Shown here: positions 1 through 7,487 of the stretch, one piece after another
Layout: each line of letters opens with the position of its first letter
Position numbering within the stretch: the stretch's first letter is position 1
Source: Pseudoglutamicibacter cumminsii
GTDB taxonomy: Bacteria; Actinomycetota; Actinomycetes; Actinomycetales; Micrococcaceae
Direction: 5' to 3'
Length of the DNA stretch: 64,000 bases
Assembly (NCBI RefSeq): GCF_016907775.1
Contig: NZ_JAFBCO010000001.1
Span: 1-64,000, forward strand
Position numbers and translations under genes: made by a program
Notes under the pieces: generated by a model
The model's input: only the letters and a program-made list of their open reading frames with translations
Told to the model about the DNA's origin: nothing
Database searches by the model: none

Positions 1-437
1 AGCTCGCTGAACGCTGGTTGGGTGAGGCTCAACGTCGTTTCACTGAAGACGGCGAGAACCGTTTGGTCCTTGCGCTATCCGATGCGGATGCCACGTACGG
101 GGTCACGACGGCTCGGTCGCGTTTGAACTTGGCCAACATCTTGGATGCTACAACTCAGCTGGGGTTGAGCACGTTTGTGGTGGGCCCTCCCCCGCGGCTT
201 GAGGCCGACCGCAACCAGGAGATCGCCCGTTTGTCTGCCGCGTTCGCGGATGTGACAACTCGCCGCAACCATTTCTATGTGGATACATTCCGCCCGCTTG
301 AGAAGCATGAGCAGTACCGCGCGGATTTGGCGTCGAATAACGGTGTTCCTGGGCAACAGGGCCATGGTTTGATGGCGTGGCTTGTGATGCATCGCGGCTG
401 GTATACCTGGCTTGGTATCCCTGAGCCTACTCGCTGA
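1..437 (+). CDS. GDSL/SGNH-type esterase or lipase, C-terminal part
   Basis: The reading frame is open through the left edge (it runs from base 3), so the start lies outside the window and only about 144 residues are visible. The C-terminal part has the look of an SGNH hydrolase: a strand ending in VVGPPP, the segment FYVDTF, then NNGVPGQQGHGLMAWLV, which sits where the family normally has its Asp-x-x-His catalytic pair (DxxHP...G). The Asp is not obvious here (NNGVPGQQGH), so whether the enzyme is catalytically normal is uncertain. The family hydrolyses esters or acyl chains. The nucleophile Ser would be upstream of the window. The assignment is inferred from fold-like motifs only. Confidence 0.55.
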   Translation, partial: LAERWLGEAQRRFTEDGENRLVLALSDADATYGVTTARSRLNLANILDATTQLGLSTFVVGPPPRLEADRNQEIARLSAAFADVTTRRNHFYVDTFRPLEKHEQYRADLASNNGVPGQQGHGLMAWLVMHRGWYTWLGIPEPTR

Positions 438-545
438 CTTTCATTCTCATGCCCGTCGCATGCGATAATAGACGGAAGTGCTCGGTGCGAGACACCCGAG
501 TATCACGAATTGTTCATGGATTTATGACGTTGTAAGGAGGACGCG

Positions 546-623
546 ATGAGCAGCAAGCGTGCACGTAAGCGCAAGGATCGCCGCCGGAACAAGGCGAACC
601 ACGGCAAGAAGCCAAACACCTGA
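546..623 (+). CDS. Small ribosomal protein bL37-like, 25 aa
   Basis: A 25-residue, very basic ORF, MSSKRARKRKDRR followed by RNKANHGKKPNT. It has a near-perfect Shine-Dalgarno (taaggagg) ending five bases before the ATG and is followed at once by a strong hairpin terminator. The composition and the C-terminal ANHGK-P-N ending match the actinobacterial bL37 family, a tiny protein found in mycobacterial 50S subunits. From memory, bL37 genes often sit next to sigR/sigH-rsrA loci, as here. It is easily missed by gene callers because of its size. Confidence 0.8.
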   Translation: MSSKRARKRKDRRRNKANHGKKPNT

Positions 624-635
624 TCGTTTGATCGT

Positions 636-696
636 TTAAACGCTGGTGGGTCTGCACCGTCCACGAATTGTGGAGTGCAGACCCACCAGCGTTTAA
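636..696. terminator. Bidirectional hairpin terminator between bL37 and rsrA
   Basis: Perfect inverted repeat of about 22 bp. The left arm runs from ttaaacgctggtgggtctgc and the right arm is its complement ending in caccagcgtttaa, around a loop that contains a smaller cca...tgg pairing. It lies just after the bL37 stop on the + strand and downstream of the rsrA stop on the - strand, so it can serve both convergent transcripts. Confidence 0.85.
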
Positions 697-810
697 CCAA
701 ACGCACTGTGCTGTGTTTATTGTGGCTCCCTTATTGTGCGCTGGGCCGGATCGGTCAGTATTGCGTCGTAACGGCTATCTTCCACCGACGCGACTGCGGC
801 GTGTGCCGCG

Positions 811-1083
811 TCAAGCGCTTTCCGGCATCGAGTCTTTGATTTCCTCTAGCCGGTCAAGGATCTTGAATTTGAGTTGTTCCGGTGCGGCATCGTGGCAGCT
901 GCGGCGTACGACGTTGCGGATGATGCATTCCAAGTCGTAGACGCTGCGGCATTCTTCACAGCCTTCGAGGTGGGCGCGCACTGCGTCGACGCCGTCGGCT
1001 TCCAGCACACCATCGAGGTATTCGTAGATGCGTTCAAGCCGGGCTTCAGTGCAACCACCGAGTTCGTTGCAGCCCTGAGTCAT
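811..1083 (-). CDS. rsrA: Zinc-containing anti-sigma factor RsrA/RshA (mycothiol system)
   Basis: 90 residues. It carries the ZAS (zinc-binding anti-sigma) signature H38-x3-C42-x2-C45 (HLEGCEEC) plus upstream C5 and C11 and downstream C53 and C63. This is the pattern of RsrA of Streptomyces and RshA of mycobacteria. The family binds the SigR/SigH sigma factor in the cytoplasm under reducing conditions and releases it when the cysteines form a disulfide. The start ATG overlaps the sigR stop by four bases (ATGA), so the pair is translationally coupled and produced in step. Family and partner are clear from motif and context. Confidence 0.93.
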   Translation of the reverse strand: MTQGCNELGGCTEARLERIYEYLDGVLEADGVDAVRAHLEGCEECRSVYDLECIIRNVVRRSCHDAAPEQLKFKILDRLEEIKDSMPESA

Positions 1084-1922
1084 GATTGCTCCTTCTTCGA
1101 GACCTTCTTGGTCGACTTCTTTTCTTTCTTCTTAGCCCCTGTGGATGTTTCGGTACGTTCTACTGCGTAGTCGCTGAGCATGTCTCGCAACTGGCGGCGT
1201 CCGCGGTGCAGGCGGGACATGATGGTCCCGATCGGTACGTCCAGGATGTCAGCTGCTTCTTTGTAGGGGAAACCTTCGACATCAACGAAATACACCGCTA
1301 AGCGGAACTCTTCCGGGATCTCTTGGAGAGCTCGCTTCACTTCTGAATCTGGCAACGCGTCCAGGGCTTGAGCCTCGGCTGAGCGCAGAGCCTTGTCGCC
1401 GCGTTCGATCTGGGCTCCGAGCTGCCAGTCCTCAACCTGGTCAGTTCCGGAGCGCATCGGTTCGCGTTGCCGCTTCCGGTAAAGGTTGATGTACGTGTTC
1501 GTCAGGATGCGGTAGAGCCAGGCACGCAGGTTGGTGCCCGGTTTGTACTGGTGGAATGAGGCGTACGCCTTGGCGAATGCTTCCTGGACGAGGTCTTCCG
1601 CATCGGCTGGGTGACGCGCCATCCGCAGAGCCGCTGAATAGAGCTGGTCGACGTACGGGAGGGCGTCGCGTTCGAAGCGCTGACGTCGATCTTCAGCCGT
1701 CTCGTGCTCGAGGTCAACTGGCTCGGAGTCTGTTGCCGCCGCGTTCGCATGCACGTCAGTTTCAGACTCCACGTCATCTTTGAGCACGATATCCTCGGCG
1801 TCGTAGCCGTCAAGCTCTTCGTGGTTGTGTGTGGTTGTCATCCCGGCCAATGTTACTTGCTTTGCGCTTGATACGGCGTTGGATAGCGCTGTGGTGGCAG
1901 GTGTTTCCACGGTTGAAACCAT
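1080..1922 (-). CDS. sigR: ECF RNA polymerase sigma factor SigR/SigH family
   Basis: 280 residues from the chosen start. Region 2 lies at about 83-155 ([14 protein letters not shown], then [11 protein letters not shown]). Region 4 lies at about 200-250 ([31 protein letters not shown]). Start choice: an ATG at 1922 has a strong GGAAGGGGAG ribosome-binding site, while the longest frame (ATG at 1976) would begin inside the predicted -10 element. An inner ATG at 1841 would give a length nearer the usual SigR but has a weak binding site. The N-terminal extension is acidic. The C-terminus ends in a Lys-rich tail ([18 protein letters not shown]). It acts with rsrA as the thiol-oxidative stress regulator. 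Confidence 0.93.
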   Translation of the reverse strand: MVSTVETPATTALSNAVSSAKQVTLAGMTTTHNHEELDGYDAEDIVLKDDVESETDVHANAAATDSEPVDLEHETAEDRRQRFERDALPYVDQLYSAALRMARHPADAEDLVQEAFAKAYASFHQYKPGTNLRAWLYRILTNTYINLYRKRQREPMRSGTDQVEDWQLGAQIERGDKALRSAEAQALDALPDSEVKRALQEIPEEFRLAVYFVDVEGFPYKEAADILDVPIGTIMSRLHRGRRQLRDMLSDYAVERTETSTGAKKKEKKSTKKVSKKEQS

Positions 1923-1974
1923 CAGCACTCCCCTTCCTGCAACACTCACACGTTCTTTGAATGTCATTAGGTTC

Positions 1975-2001
1975 AACGGAAACGTGGCGCGAAGTATTCC
2001 C
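1975..2001 (-). promoter_or_regulatory. SigR-type autoregulatory promoter
   Basis: On the minus strand, GGGAAT (plus-strand 1996-2001) is followed after 18 bases by GTT (1975-1977). This matches the known SigR/SigH consensus GGAAT-N16-18-GTT. It lies about 52 bases upstream of the sigR start at 1922, as expected for a stress sigma factor that amplifies its own operon. Motif seen directly; function inferred. Confidence 0.75.
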
Positions 2002-2153
2002 TAACGCTTGGTGGCTCCTCCAAAGTTGCGGGCATTATGCGTGGTTTAGATGCTTTGGATGGCCTGCTCGTGTAAGGATGGAAGACATAACAACCCCGCG
2101 GGTGTTGGGTTCGCGACGAAAGCGTTGCCTGGCGCCTGAGTATTGGAGGAAAA

Positions 2154-2648
2154 ATGAGCCTTGTACGTCGTGTTGCTCGCCCACTGTTGGCGGCACCGTT
2201 CATTACCGCAGGTGTTGCCCATCTCCGTTCGCCGGAGCGCACGGGCAATGGTTTGCGCCCGCTCTTGGACAAGGTTTCCAATGTTGTTCCACAGGCTCAG
2301 TCGGTAGCTGAGAAGCCTGAGTTGGCTGCTCGTGTTCTGGGCGGTGTTCAGGTGGGTGCTGGTGCGTTGTTGGCTTTGGGCAAGATGCCTCGTCTTGCGT
2401 CTGCTTTGATCGTGGCGGCGCAGTCGGCGACCTTGCTTGCTGATGGCGTTCCGCAGCATAAGGATGGTTCGCGTGCGCTGGCAGTTACGACGCAGCTAGG
2501 CCTGACTGGTGGCGCGTTGTTGGCTGTGGTGGATACTGATGGCAAGCCGTCGTTGGCTTACCGCACGCAGAAGGCTTCTAAGAAGGCTTCTAAGAAGGCG
2601 AAGAAGCAGGCTAAGAAGGCCGCTAACGCCGCCGGTTTGTCGTCCTAG
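2154..2648 (+). CDS. DoxX-family membrane protein with Lys/Ala-rich tail
   Basis: 164 residues, with a good ribosome-binding site (ggagg before aaaATG). The N-terminal VRRVARPLLAAPFITAGVAHL and the spaced hydrophobic segments (about 10-25, 60-80, 80-100, 110-125) fit the small four-helix DoxX membrane family. Function in this family is poorly defined; some members act in redox homeostasis. The last 25 residues are a cytoplasmic Lys/Ala/Ser-rich tail built from short repeats (KASKKASKKAKKQAKKAA), encoded by a repeated ttctaagaaggc unit. It is transcribed divergently from sigR with about 175 bases between the promoter regions. Confidence 0.75.
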   Translation: MSLVRRVARPLLAAPFITAGVAHLRSPERTGNGLRPLLDKVSNVVPQAQSVAEKPELAARVLGGVQVGAGALLALGKMPRLASALIVAAQSATLLADGVPQHKDGSRALAVTTQLGLTGGALLAVVDTDGKPSLAYRTQKASKKASKKAKKQAKKAANAAGLSS

Positions 2649-2726
2649 TGATGGGGTGTCCCCTCGGCTGGCGGTTTGCTGGTTGAGGGGACACTTTTTA
2701 TTTTCGAAGGGTTTTGTTTCGCTTCC

Positions 2727-4106
2727 ATGTCGTCGATGTTGTGGTCGGCCCCTGTTGCTGATGGCCCGTTGGATGCTGTTGTTGAGATCCCTGGGTCTAA
2801 GTCGCTGACGAATCGGCACCTTGTGGTGGCGGCGTTGGCTGATGCCCCTACTCGCGTGGTGGGGGCTTTGCGTTCGCGTGATACCGATTTGATGGTTGAG
2901 GCGCTGTCTGCGTTGGGGGTCGGCTTCGAGTGGGTTGATTCGTCGACGTTGCTGGTAACGCCGCTGGCTGAGGAGGCGTTGTGGGAGCACGCGCCGGTCT
3001 CGATTGATTGCGGGCTTGCGGGTACGGTGATGCGTTTTGTCCCGTACGTGGCGGCGTTGTTGCGTAGGCCTGTGACGTTTGATGGCGATGCGGCTGCTCG
3101 TGTGCGCCCGATGGGTGCCGTGATTGCGGGCTTGCGTGCGTTGGGTGCCGATGTTGTGGGCGGCGAGGATGGTTTCCTTCCGTTCACGGTAACGGGTTCT
3201 GACCGGGTTGCCGGTGGCGAGATTTCGTTGGACGCAACGGGTTCAAGCCAGTTCGTGTCGGGTCCGTTGTTGGTGGGTGCGCGGTTGCCGCGTGGTTTGG
3301 TGGTTCGGCATGTGGGCGGCGCGGTTCCGTCGCCTCAGCATGTTGAGATGACTGTTGCGACGTTGCGTGCCGCTGGTGTGGATGCCTCGGTGGGTTCCGA
3401 TGGAGTTTCGTGGTCTGTTACGGCTGGCCCGTTGCGGCCTGGCGATGTTGTGGTTGAACCTGATTTGTCGAATGCCGGACCGTTCTTGGCCGCGGCCTTG
3501 GTGTGTGGTGGCCGGGTTGCTATTCCTCGGTGGCCGTCTTCCACGACTCAGATTGGTGCTGAGTGGGAGCGGCTTCTTCCGCGTTTTGGTGCGCGGGTGC
3601 ACCGGGAGCCGGACGCGTTTGGCACTGAGCAGCTCGTGGTGACTGGTGACGGCCGGATTTCAGGCGTTGAGGCCGATGGCTTGGCTGAGTTGGCGCCTAC
3701 GGCAGCGGCTTTGTGTGCGTTGGCTGATGGTCCGAGTACTTTGACGGGGATCGCTCACTTGCGCGGGCATGAGACGGATCGGTTGGCTGCGTTGGCCACG
3801 GAGCTCTCCGCGGTGGGTTCCCCAACTGTTGAGACCGAGGATGGGCTGGTGATCAGCCCTTCAGGCGAGCTCCGCCCGACGGTGTTCGGTTCGTATGAGG
3901 ATCACCGGATGGCTACCGCGGGCGCGATCGTCGGTTTGGCGGTTGAGGGTCTCAAGGTTGAGAACATCGAGACCACGTCGAAGACCATGCCTGATTTCCC
4001 TGCGATGTGGGCTGACATGCTGTCGCAGAAGGCCGTAGCTAACCCGGATACTGGCCACCCCCCTACCGACCATGCTCCCACCCAAAACGTAGGCGGCGGG
4101 CAGTGA
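2727..4106 (+). CDS. aroA: 3-phosphoshikimate 1-carboxyvinyltransferase (EPSP synthase)
   Basis: About 459 residues. It catalyses transfer of enolpyruvate from PEP to shikimate-3-phosphate, the sixth step of the shikimate pathway. Visible motifs: IPGSKSLTNRHLV near the N-terminus (substrate-binding Lys and Arg), GLAGTVMRFV, DATGSSQFVSG, EPDLSNAGPF, RGHETDR and YEDHRMATAG. The chosen ATG (2727) starts the protein a few residues before the conserved EIPGSKS; an in-frame TTG further upstream would add 17 residues without similarity. The stop overlaps the rsgA start (TGATG), so the two are coupled. Confidence 0.96.
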   Translation: MSSMLWSAPVADGPLDAVVEIPGSKSLTNRHLVVAALADAPTRVVGALRSRDTDLMVEALSALGVGFEWVDSSTLLVTPLAEEALWEHAPVSIDCGLAGTVMRFVPYVAALLRRPVTFDGDAAARVRPMGAVIAGLRALGADVVGGEDGFLPFTVTGSDRVAGGEISLDATGSSQFVSGPLLVGARLPRGLVVRHVGGAVPSPQHVEMTVATLRAAGVDASVGSDGVSWSVTAGPLRPGDVVVEPDLSNAGPFLAAALVCGGRVAIPRWPSSTTQIGAEWERLLPRFGARVHREPDAFGTEQLVVTGDGRISGVEADGLAELAPTAAALCALADGPSTLTGIAHLRGHETDRLAALATELSAVGSPTVETEDGLVISPSGELRPTVFGSYEDHRMATAGAIVGLAVEGLKVENIETTSKTMPDFPAMWADMLSQKAVANPDTGHPPTDHAPTQNVGGGQ

Positions 4107-5287
4107 TGGTGCGACGTGAGTGGTCTGAGGCGGATGTTCGGATCCGTCCGAATAAGCGCGGCACCCGTCCGCGGACGAAGGACCGACCGGCGCATGCTGA
4201 TGCGGTGCTCGCGATGGTCGTGGGCGTTGATCGCGGCCGTTACCGTTGCGTTCTCTTGGAGGAGCCGAGCACCGGTTCTCAGGGCGCCGGTTCTAAGGGC
4301 GCGGGTGCTCAAGGCTCGGGTTCTAAGAAGGCTCAGCGTCTGCGTCAGAAGCAGGCTGAGGCTGGCGGTGAGCAGCGGATCGTCACCGCGATGCGTGCTC
4401 GGGAGTTGCGCCGTCAGGCGATTGTGGTGGGCGATCGTGTGCGTCTCGTGGGCGACGTGTCGGGCACTGAGGGATCCTTGGCACGTCTCGTCCGCGTCGA
4501 GGAGCGTTCCTCGTTATTGCGCCGCAGCGCGGACGATTCTGATCAGGTTGAGCGCGTCATTGTTGCCAACGCCGATCAGCTCGTGATCGTCGTGGCTGCG
4601 GCGAATCCTGAGCCGCGCACGGGTTTTATTGACCGTGCCCTGGTTGCAGCCTCGGATGCGGGCATTGATGCCGCTCTGGTCATCACCAAGACGGACCTCG
4701 CCGACCCTGCTCAGTTGGTTGAGACGTATGAGGGTCTGGGCGTCCGCGTTGTCACGTCGGGCTCAGCGGAGCATCCGGAAGATGTTGCCTCGCGTCCCGT
4801 GGATGAGGCTACCCAGGAACGCCTCCATGAACTCTTGGATGGCCGGCTTTCCGCGCTCATCGGCCATTCCGGCGTGGGTAAGTCCACGCTGATCAACGCA
4901 CTCACCGAAGCTGAGCGCGAGACCGGGGCAACCAACGCTGTGACCGGCCGCGGCCGTCATACGTCATCCTCTGCGGTGGCCGCGCATTTGCGCGGCGGCG
5001 GCCCGGGTTCGTGGATTGTTGACACGCCGGGGATCCGTTCCTTCGGGATGGGCCATGTGGACGACGAGAACATCGTGAACGCGTTCACTGACCTTGTTCC
5101 GGCGACTGCCGATTGCCCTCGCGGTTGCACGCATGCGGCCGACGAGCCGGGGTGTGCCTTGGACGCGTGGGTCGCCGATGGGAAGGCCGGCCCGAGCGGT
5201 GAGGCTCGGTTGGCGTCGATGCGCCGTTTGCTGGCTTCGCGTCAAAGCGACGTCAACGATGAGGACCTCAAGACGTTGGGTGGCTAG
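4106..5287 (+). CDS. rsgA: Ribosome small-subunit maturation GTPase RsgA
   Basis: 393 residues. A circularly permuted GTPase that assists late 30S assembly. Order of motifs: an OB-fold region with VVGDRVRLVG, then the G4 motif TKTDL, then the P-loop GHSGVGKSTLIN, a RGRHTSS switch segment and DTPGIRSFG (G3), then a zinc-binding tail CPRGCTH...C. A low-complexity Gly/Ser/Lys insert (GAGSKGAGAQGSGSKKAQ) lies at about residues 55-75 between the N-terminus and the OB fold. ATG 4106 shares its A with the aroA stop; GTG at 4103 is an alternative. Confidence 0.95.
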   Translation: MVRREWSEADVRIRPNKRGTRPRTKDRPAHADAVLAMVVGVDRGRYRCVLLEEPSTGSQGAGSKGAGAQGSGSKKAQRLRQKQAEAGGEQRIVTAMRARELRRQAIVVGDRVRLVGDVSGTEGSLARLVRVEERSSLLRRSADDSDQVERVIVANADQLVIVVAAANPEPRTGFIDRALVAASDAGIDAALVITKTDLADPAQLVETYEGLGVRVVTSGSAEHPEDVASRPVDEATQERLHELLDGRLSALIGHSGVGKSTLINALTEAERETGATNAVTGRGRHTSSSAVAAHLRGGGPGSWIVDTPGIRSFGMGHVDDENIVNAFTDLVPATADCPRGCTHAADEPGCALDAWVADGKAGPSGEARLASMRRLLASRQSDVNDEDLKTLGG

Positions 5288-5297
5288 GGTTGTGAGT

Positions 5298-6152
5298 ATG
5301 ACCCACACTCCAAATACCTCTGCCCTACCAGATGACCTTGCTTTGGCGCATGAGCTCGCCGATGCCGTCGATGCTTTGACGATGGAGCGTTTCGGCGCCG
5401 CGGATCTGTATGTTGAGACGAAGCCGGACGCTACCCCTGTCACGGAAGCTGACCGGCAGGCTGAGCAGCTGATCCGTGCACGTTTGGGGGAAGCTCGCCC
5501 GGATGATGCGGTGTTCGGCGAGGAGTTTGGTTCCACTGGTGAATCGAACCGTGTGTGGATTATCGACCCGATCGACGGCACCAAGAACTTCATGCGTGGC
5601 GTTCCGGTGTGGGCTACGTTGATTGCGTTGGTTGAGGACGGCGAGGTCGTGGTGGGCCTGGTATCTGCGCCAGCGTTGGGCCGCCGATGGTGGGCTTCCG
5701 TGGGGCACGGAGCGTTCACTGGTGCTTCGCTGGATGATGCTCGCCGCATCGGGGTTTCGGGTGTCACTGAGTTGGCGGATTCCTCGTTCTCGTATTCTTC
5801 GCTCACGGGCTGGAAGGCCCGCGGTTGGCTCGATGGCGTGCTGGCGATCAGCGATACCGTGTGGCGCACGCGCGCGTATGGTGATTTCTTCTCGTACTGC
5901 CTCGTCGCGGAGGGCGCGGTGGATTTCGCGGCTGAGCCTGAGCTGAACCTCTATGACATGGCGGCGCTAGTACCGATTGTGCGCGAGGCCGGCGGCGTAT
6001 TCACGTCTCTGCAGGCTGAGGATGGCCCGTGGGGCGGAAACGCAATCGCTTCGAATGGTCTGCTGCACGATGCGGCCTTGGACCTGCTAGGGACCCGCGA
6101 GGCAGAGCACACCCCTACTCCCCTGCCAACCCATCAGCACGGTTCCAACTAA
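5298..6152 (+). CDS. hisN: Inositol-monophosphatase-family histidinol-phosphatase
   Basis: 284 residues of the IMPase family. Metal-binding motifs: GEEFG, then IDPIDGTKNF, then the C-terminal segment ELNLYDMAALVPIVREAGG. In actinobacteria the copy beside aroA and rsgA is usually HisN, which dephosphorylates histidinol-phosphate in histidine synthesis; that assignment rests on family and neighbourhood. It lies ten bases after rsgA and is probably the third gene of one operon. GTG at 5292 is an alternative start. Confidence 0.88.
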   Translation: MTHTPNTSALPDDLALAHELADAVDALTMERFGAADLYVETKPDATPVTEADRQAEQLIRARLGEARPDDAVFGEEFGSTGESNRVWIIDPIDGTKNFMRGVPVWATLIALVEDGEVVVGLVSAPALGRRWWASVGHGAFTGASLDDARRIGVSGVTELADSSFSYSSLTGWKARGWLDGVLAISDTVWRTRAYGDFFSYCLVAEGAVDFAAEPELNLYDMAALVPIVREAGGVFTSLQAEDGPWGGNAIASNGLLHDAALDLLGTREAEHTPTPLPTHQHGSN

Positions 6153-6199
6153 GCGCTTCCGGTCGGCCCCGTTCAGCCCACCCCAGCATCGTTCGTTTT

Positions 6200-6655
6200 A
6201 TGAGTTCTCTACGTCGCGTCATTTCACCCGCATCGCCGATCTATACGGCCGTGTTCGTGGGCGGTGCGCTCGGTGCTGCGGTGCGCGAGTCTCTGGTTCT
6301 ACTCGGGGATGCGTGGCGGTGGCCAGAGAACCTGATGATTCTCCTCGTGAATGGCGTAGCTTCGCTGTTTCTGGGGTGGGTTATGGGCATGTGGGATCGC
6401 GGCCGAGGCTTGGGCGGGAACTCTGCCGCTGTGAAGTGGCGTTCGTTTGTCAGCCCGGGTTTTGTGGGTGGTTTCGGATCGGTTTCCGCGGTGACGCTGC
6501 TTGCTTCAGACATCGTGGGCGATCTCGCTGTGCTGTCAATGCACGTCGGGGTGGCGCTGGCGTGTGCTGTTGCGGGTTTCGGACTCGCCCAGTTGTGGAA
6601 GCCGGGTTCCTCATTTACTCAGCCTGATCTTGCTTCCGGCGGTGATGAACAATGA
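6200..6655 (+). CDS. crcB: CrcB/Fluc fluoride channel subunit 1
   Basis: 151 residues with four hydrophobic segments. GGALGAAVRE at the N-terminus and PGFVGGFGSVSAVTLLA correspond to the conserved Fluc G-x-x-R and G-F-x-G-G-F-(T/S)-T-F-S regions, but the second motif is altered in its TFS portion. Fluc proteins export fluoride as dimers. Many actinobacteria have two adjacent genes forming a heterodimer, and this is the first of such a pair. It overlaps the next gene by four bases (ATGA). No fluoride riboswitch was recognised upstream. Confidence 0.87.
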   Translation: MSSLRRVISPASPIYTAVFVGGALGAAVRESLVLLGDAWRWPENLMILLVNGVASLFLGWVMGMWDRGRGLGGNSAAVKWRSFVSPGFVGGFGSVSAVTLLASDIVGDLAVLSMHVGVALACAVAGFGLAQLWKPGSSFTQPDLASGGDEQ

Positions 6656-7041
6656 GCGCGTTGCTGACGGTGCTGACGGTGAGCTTGGCAGGTGGGTTGG
6701 GTTCCGTTGCGAGAGTGTGGTTTATACGCCGGGAAGAGGCCGCGAGGGCCAGCGGGAAGATCGCGTCAAAGTTCCCGTGGGGAATGTCGATTGCCAATAC
6801 GCTGTCGTGTTTCATTTTCGGGTTATTCACTGGCGGGTTCGCCGATCAGGCGTGGGCTGTGCCCGTTTTGGCAGGGTTCTGCGGCGGTTTTTCCACGATC
6901 GCGTCCGTTGCCACCGCGATGGTGTCCGCCGTACGCGAGAAGGACTGGCTGCGAAGTGCTGCGACCCTAGCCGCGATCCTCGGCCTAGCCGTTCCTGCGG
7001 CCTACCTCGGCCTGCTGATCGGTAAAGCCCTGTTCCTCTGA
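6652..7041 (+). CDS. crcB: CrcB/Fluc fluoride channel subunit 2
   Basis: 129 residues, four hydrophobic segments. GGLGSVARVWFIRR at the N-terminus and AGFCGGFSTIASVATAM keep the Fluc GFxGGFST core better than the partner upstream. Its start overlaps the stop of the first crcB, so the two subunits are probably made in equal amounts and assemble as an antiparallel heterodimer in the membrane. The gene ends before a strong bidirectional terminator. Confidence 0.9.
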   Translation: MSALLTVLTVSLAGGLGSVARVWFIRREEAARASGKIASKFPWGMSIANTLSCFIFGLFTGGFADQAWAVPVLAGFCGGFSTIASVATAMVSAVREKDWLRSAATLAAILGLAVPAAYLGLLIGKALFL

Positions 7042-7084
7042 GTGCATAGAGAGCCAAGGGCCGCGAACAACACAGCTTGAACAA

Positions 7085-7124
7085 CGCAAGGGCGGGACGT
7101 GTATGAACACGTCCCGCCCTTGCG
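7085..7124. terminator. Bidirectional terminator between crcB and ABM gene
   Basis: A 17-bp perfect stem, cgcaagggcgggacgtg, and its complement around the loop tatgaa. It lies between the + strand crcB operon and the - strand monooxygenase gene. Confidence 0.88.
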
Positions 7125-7161
7125 ATGTAGCTTGCGGATCTAGCCGGAGCTAGTGGCCCGC

Positions 7162-7482
7162 TTAGTCGATGCGCAGTTCGCCCATCTTGTCCCAGCCTTC
7201 GCCTTCGACCTGGCGAGAGACGATGTCTGGGGTTTCAACGAGGAAAGGCTTCATCGACTCGAGACCCTTAGCGAAGTGGTCGGAGTTCACGTGGGCTTCG
7301 CCCGCGTCGTCCTTGAACGCTTCGATCAGCAGGAACACCGTTGGGTCCTGCGGGTCGCGGTACCACTCGAACCAGAGGTTTCCTGGCTCGTTACGGGTTG
7401 CCTTGGTGAACTCCTCAACGGCGTTGAGGAACTCTTCGGCCTTCTCCGGCTTCACTTTGTATTTCACATTGATAAGGATCAT
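7162..7482 (-). CDS. Antibiotic-biosynthesis-monooxygenase (ABM) fold protein
   Basis: 106 residues, the usual length for a single ABM domain (YgiN-like ferredoxin-like dimer). Features: an N-terminal strand MILINVKYKVKPEKAEEFL, then GNLWFEWYRDPQDPTVFLLIEAF and the HVNSDHFAKGL helix that carries the family His. Substrates in this family range from quinols to polyketides, and nothing here fixes the substrate. It follows putP by five bases and is probably co-transcribed with it. Confidence 0.8.
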   Translation of the reverse strand: MILINVKYKVKPEKAEEFLNAVEEFTKATRNEPGNLWFEWYRDPQDPTVFLLIEAFKDDAGEAHVNSDHFAKGLESMKPFLVETPDIVSRQVEGEGWDKMGELRID

Positions 7483-7487
7483 GGTTC

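Noticed and set aside
6153-6199. Fluoride riboswitch before crcB
   Set aside because: The gap is only 47 bases and lacks the conserved crcB-motif elements.
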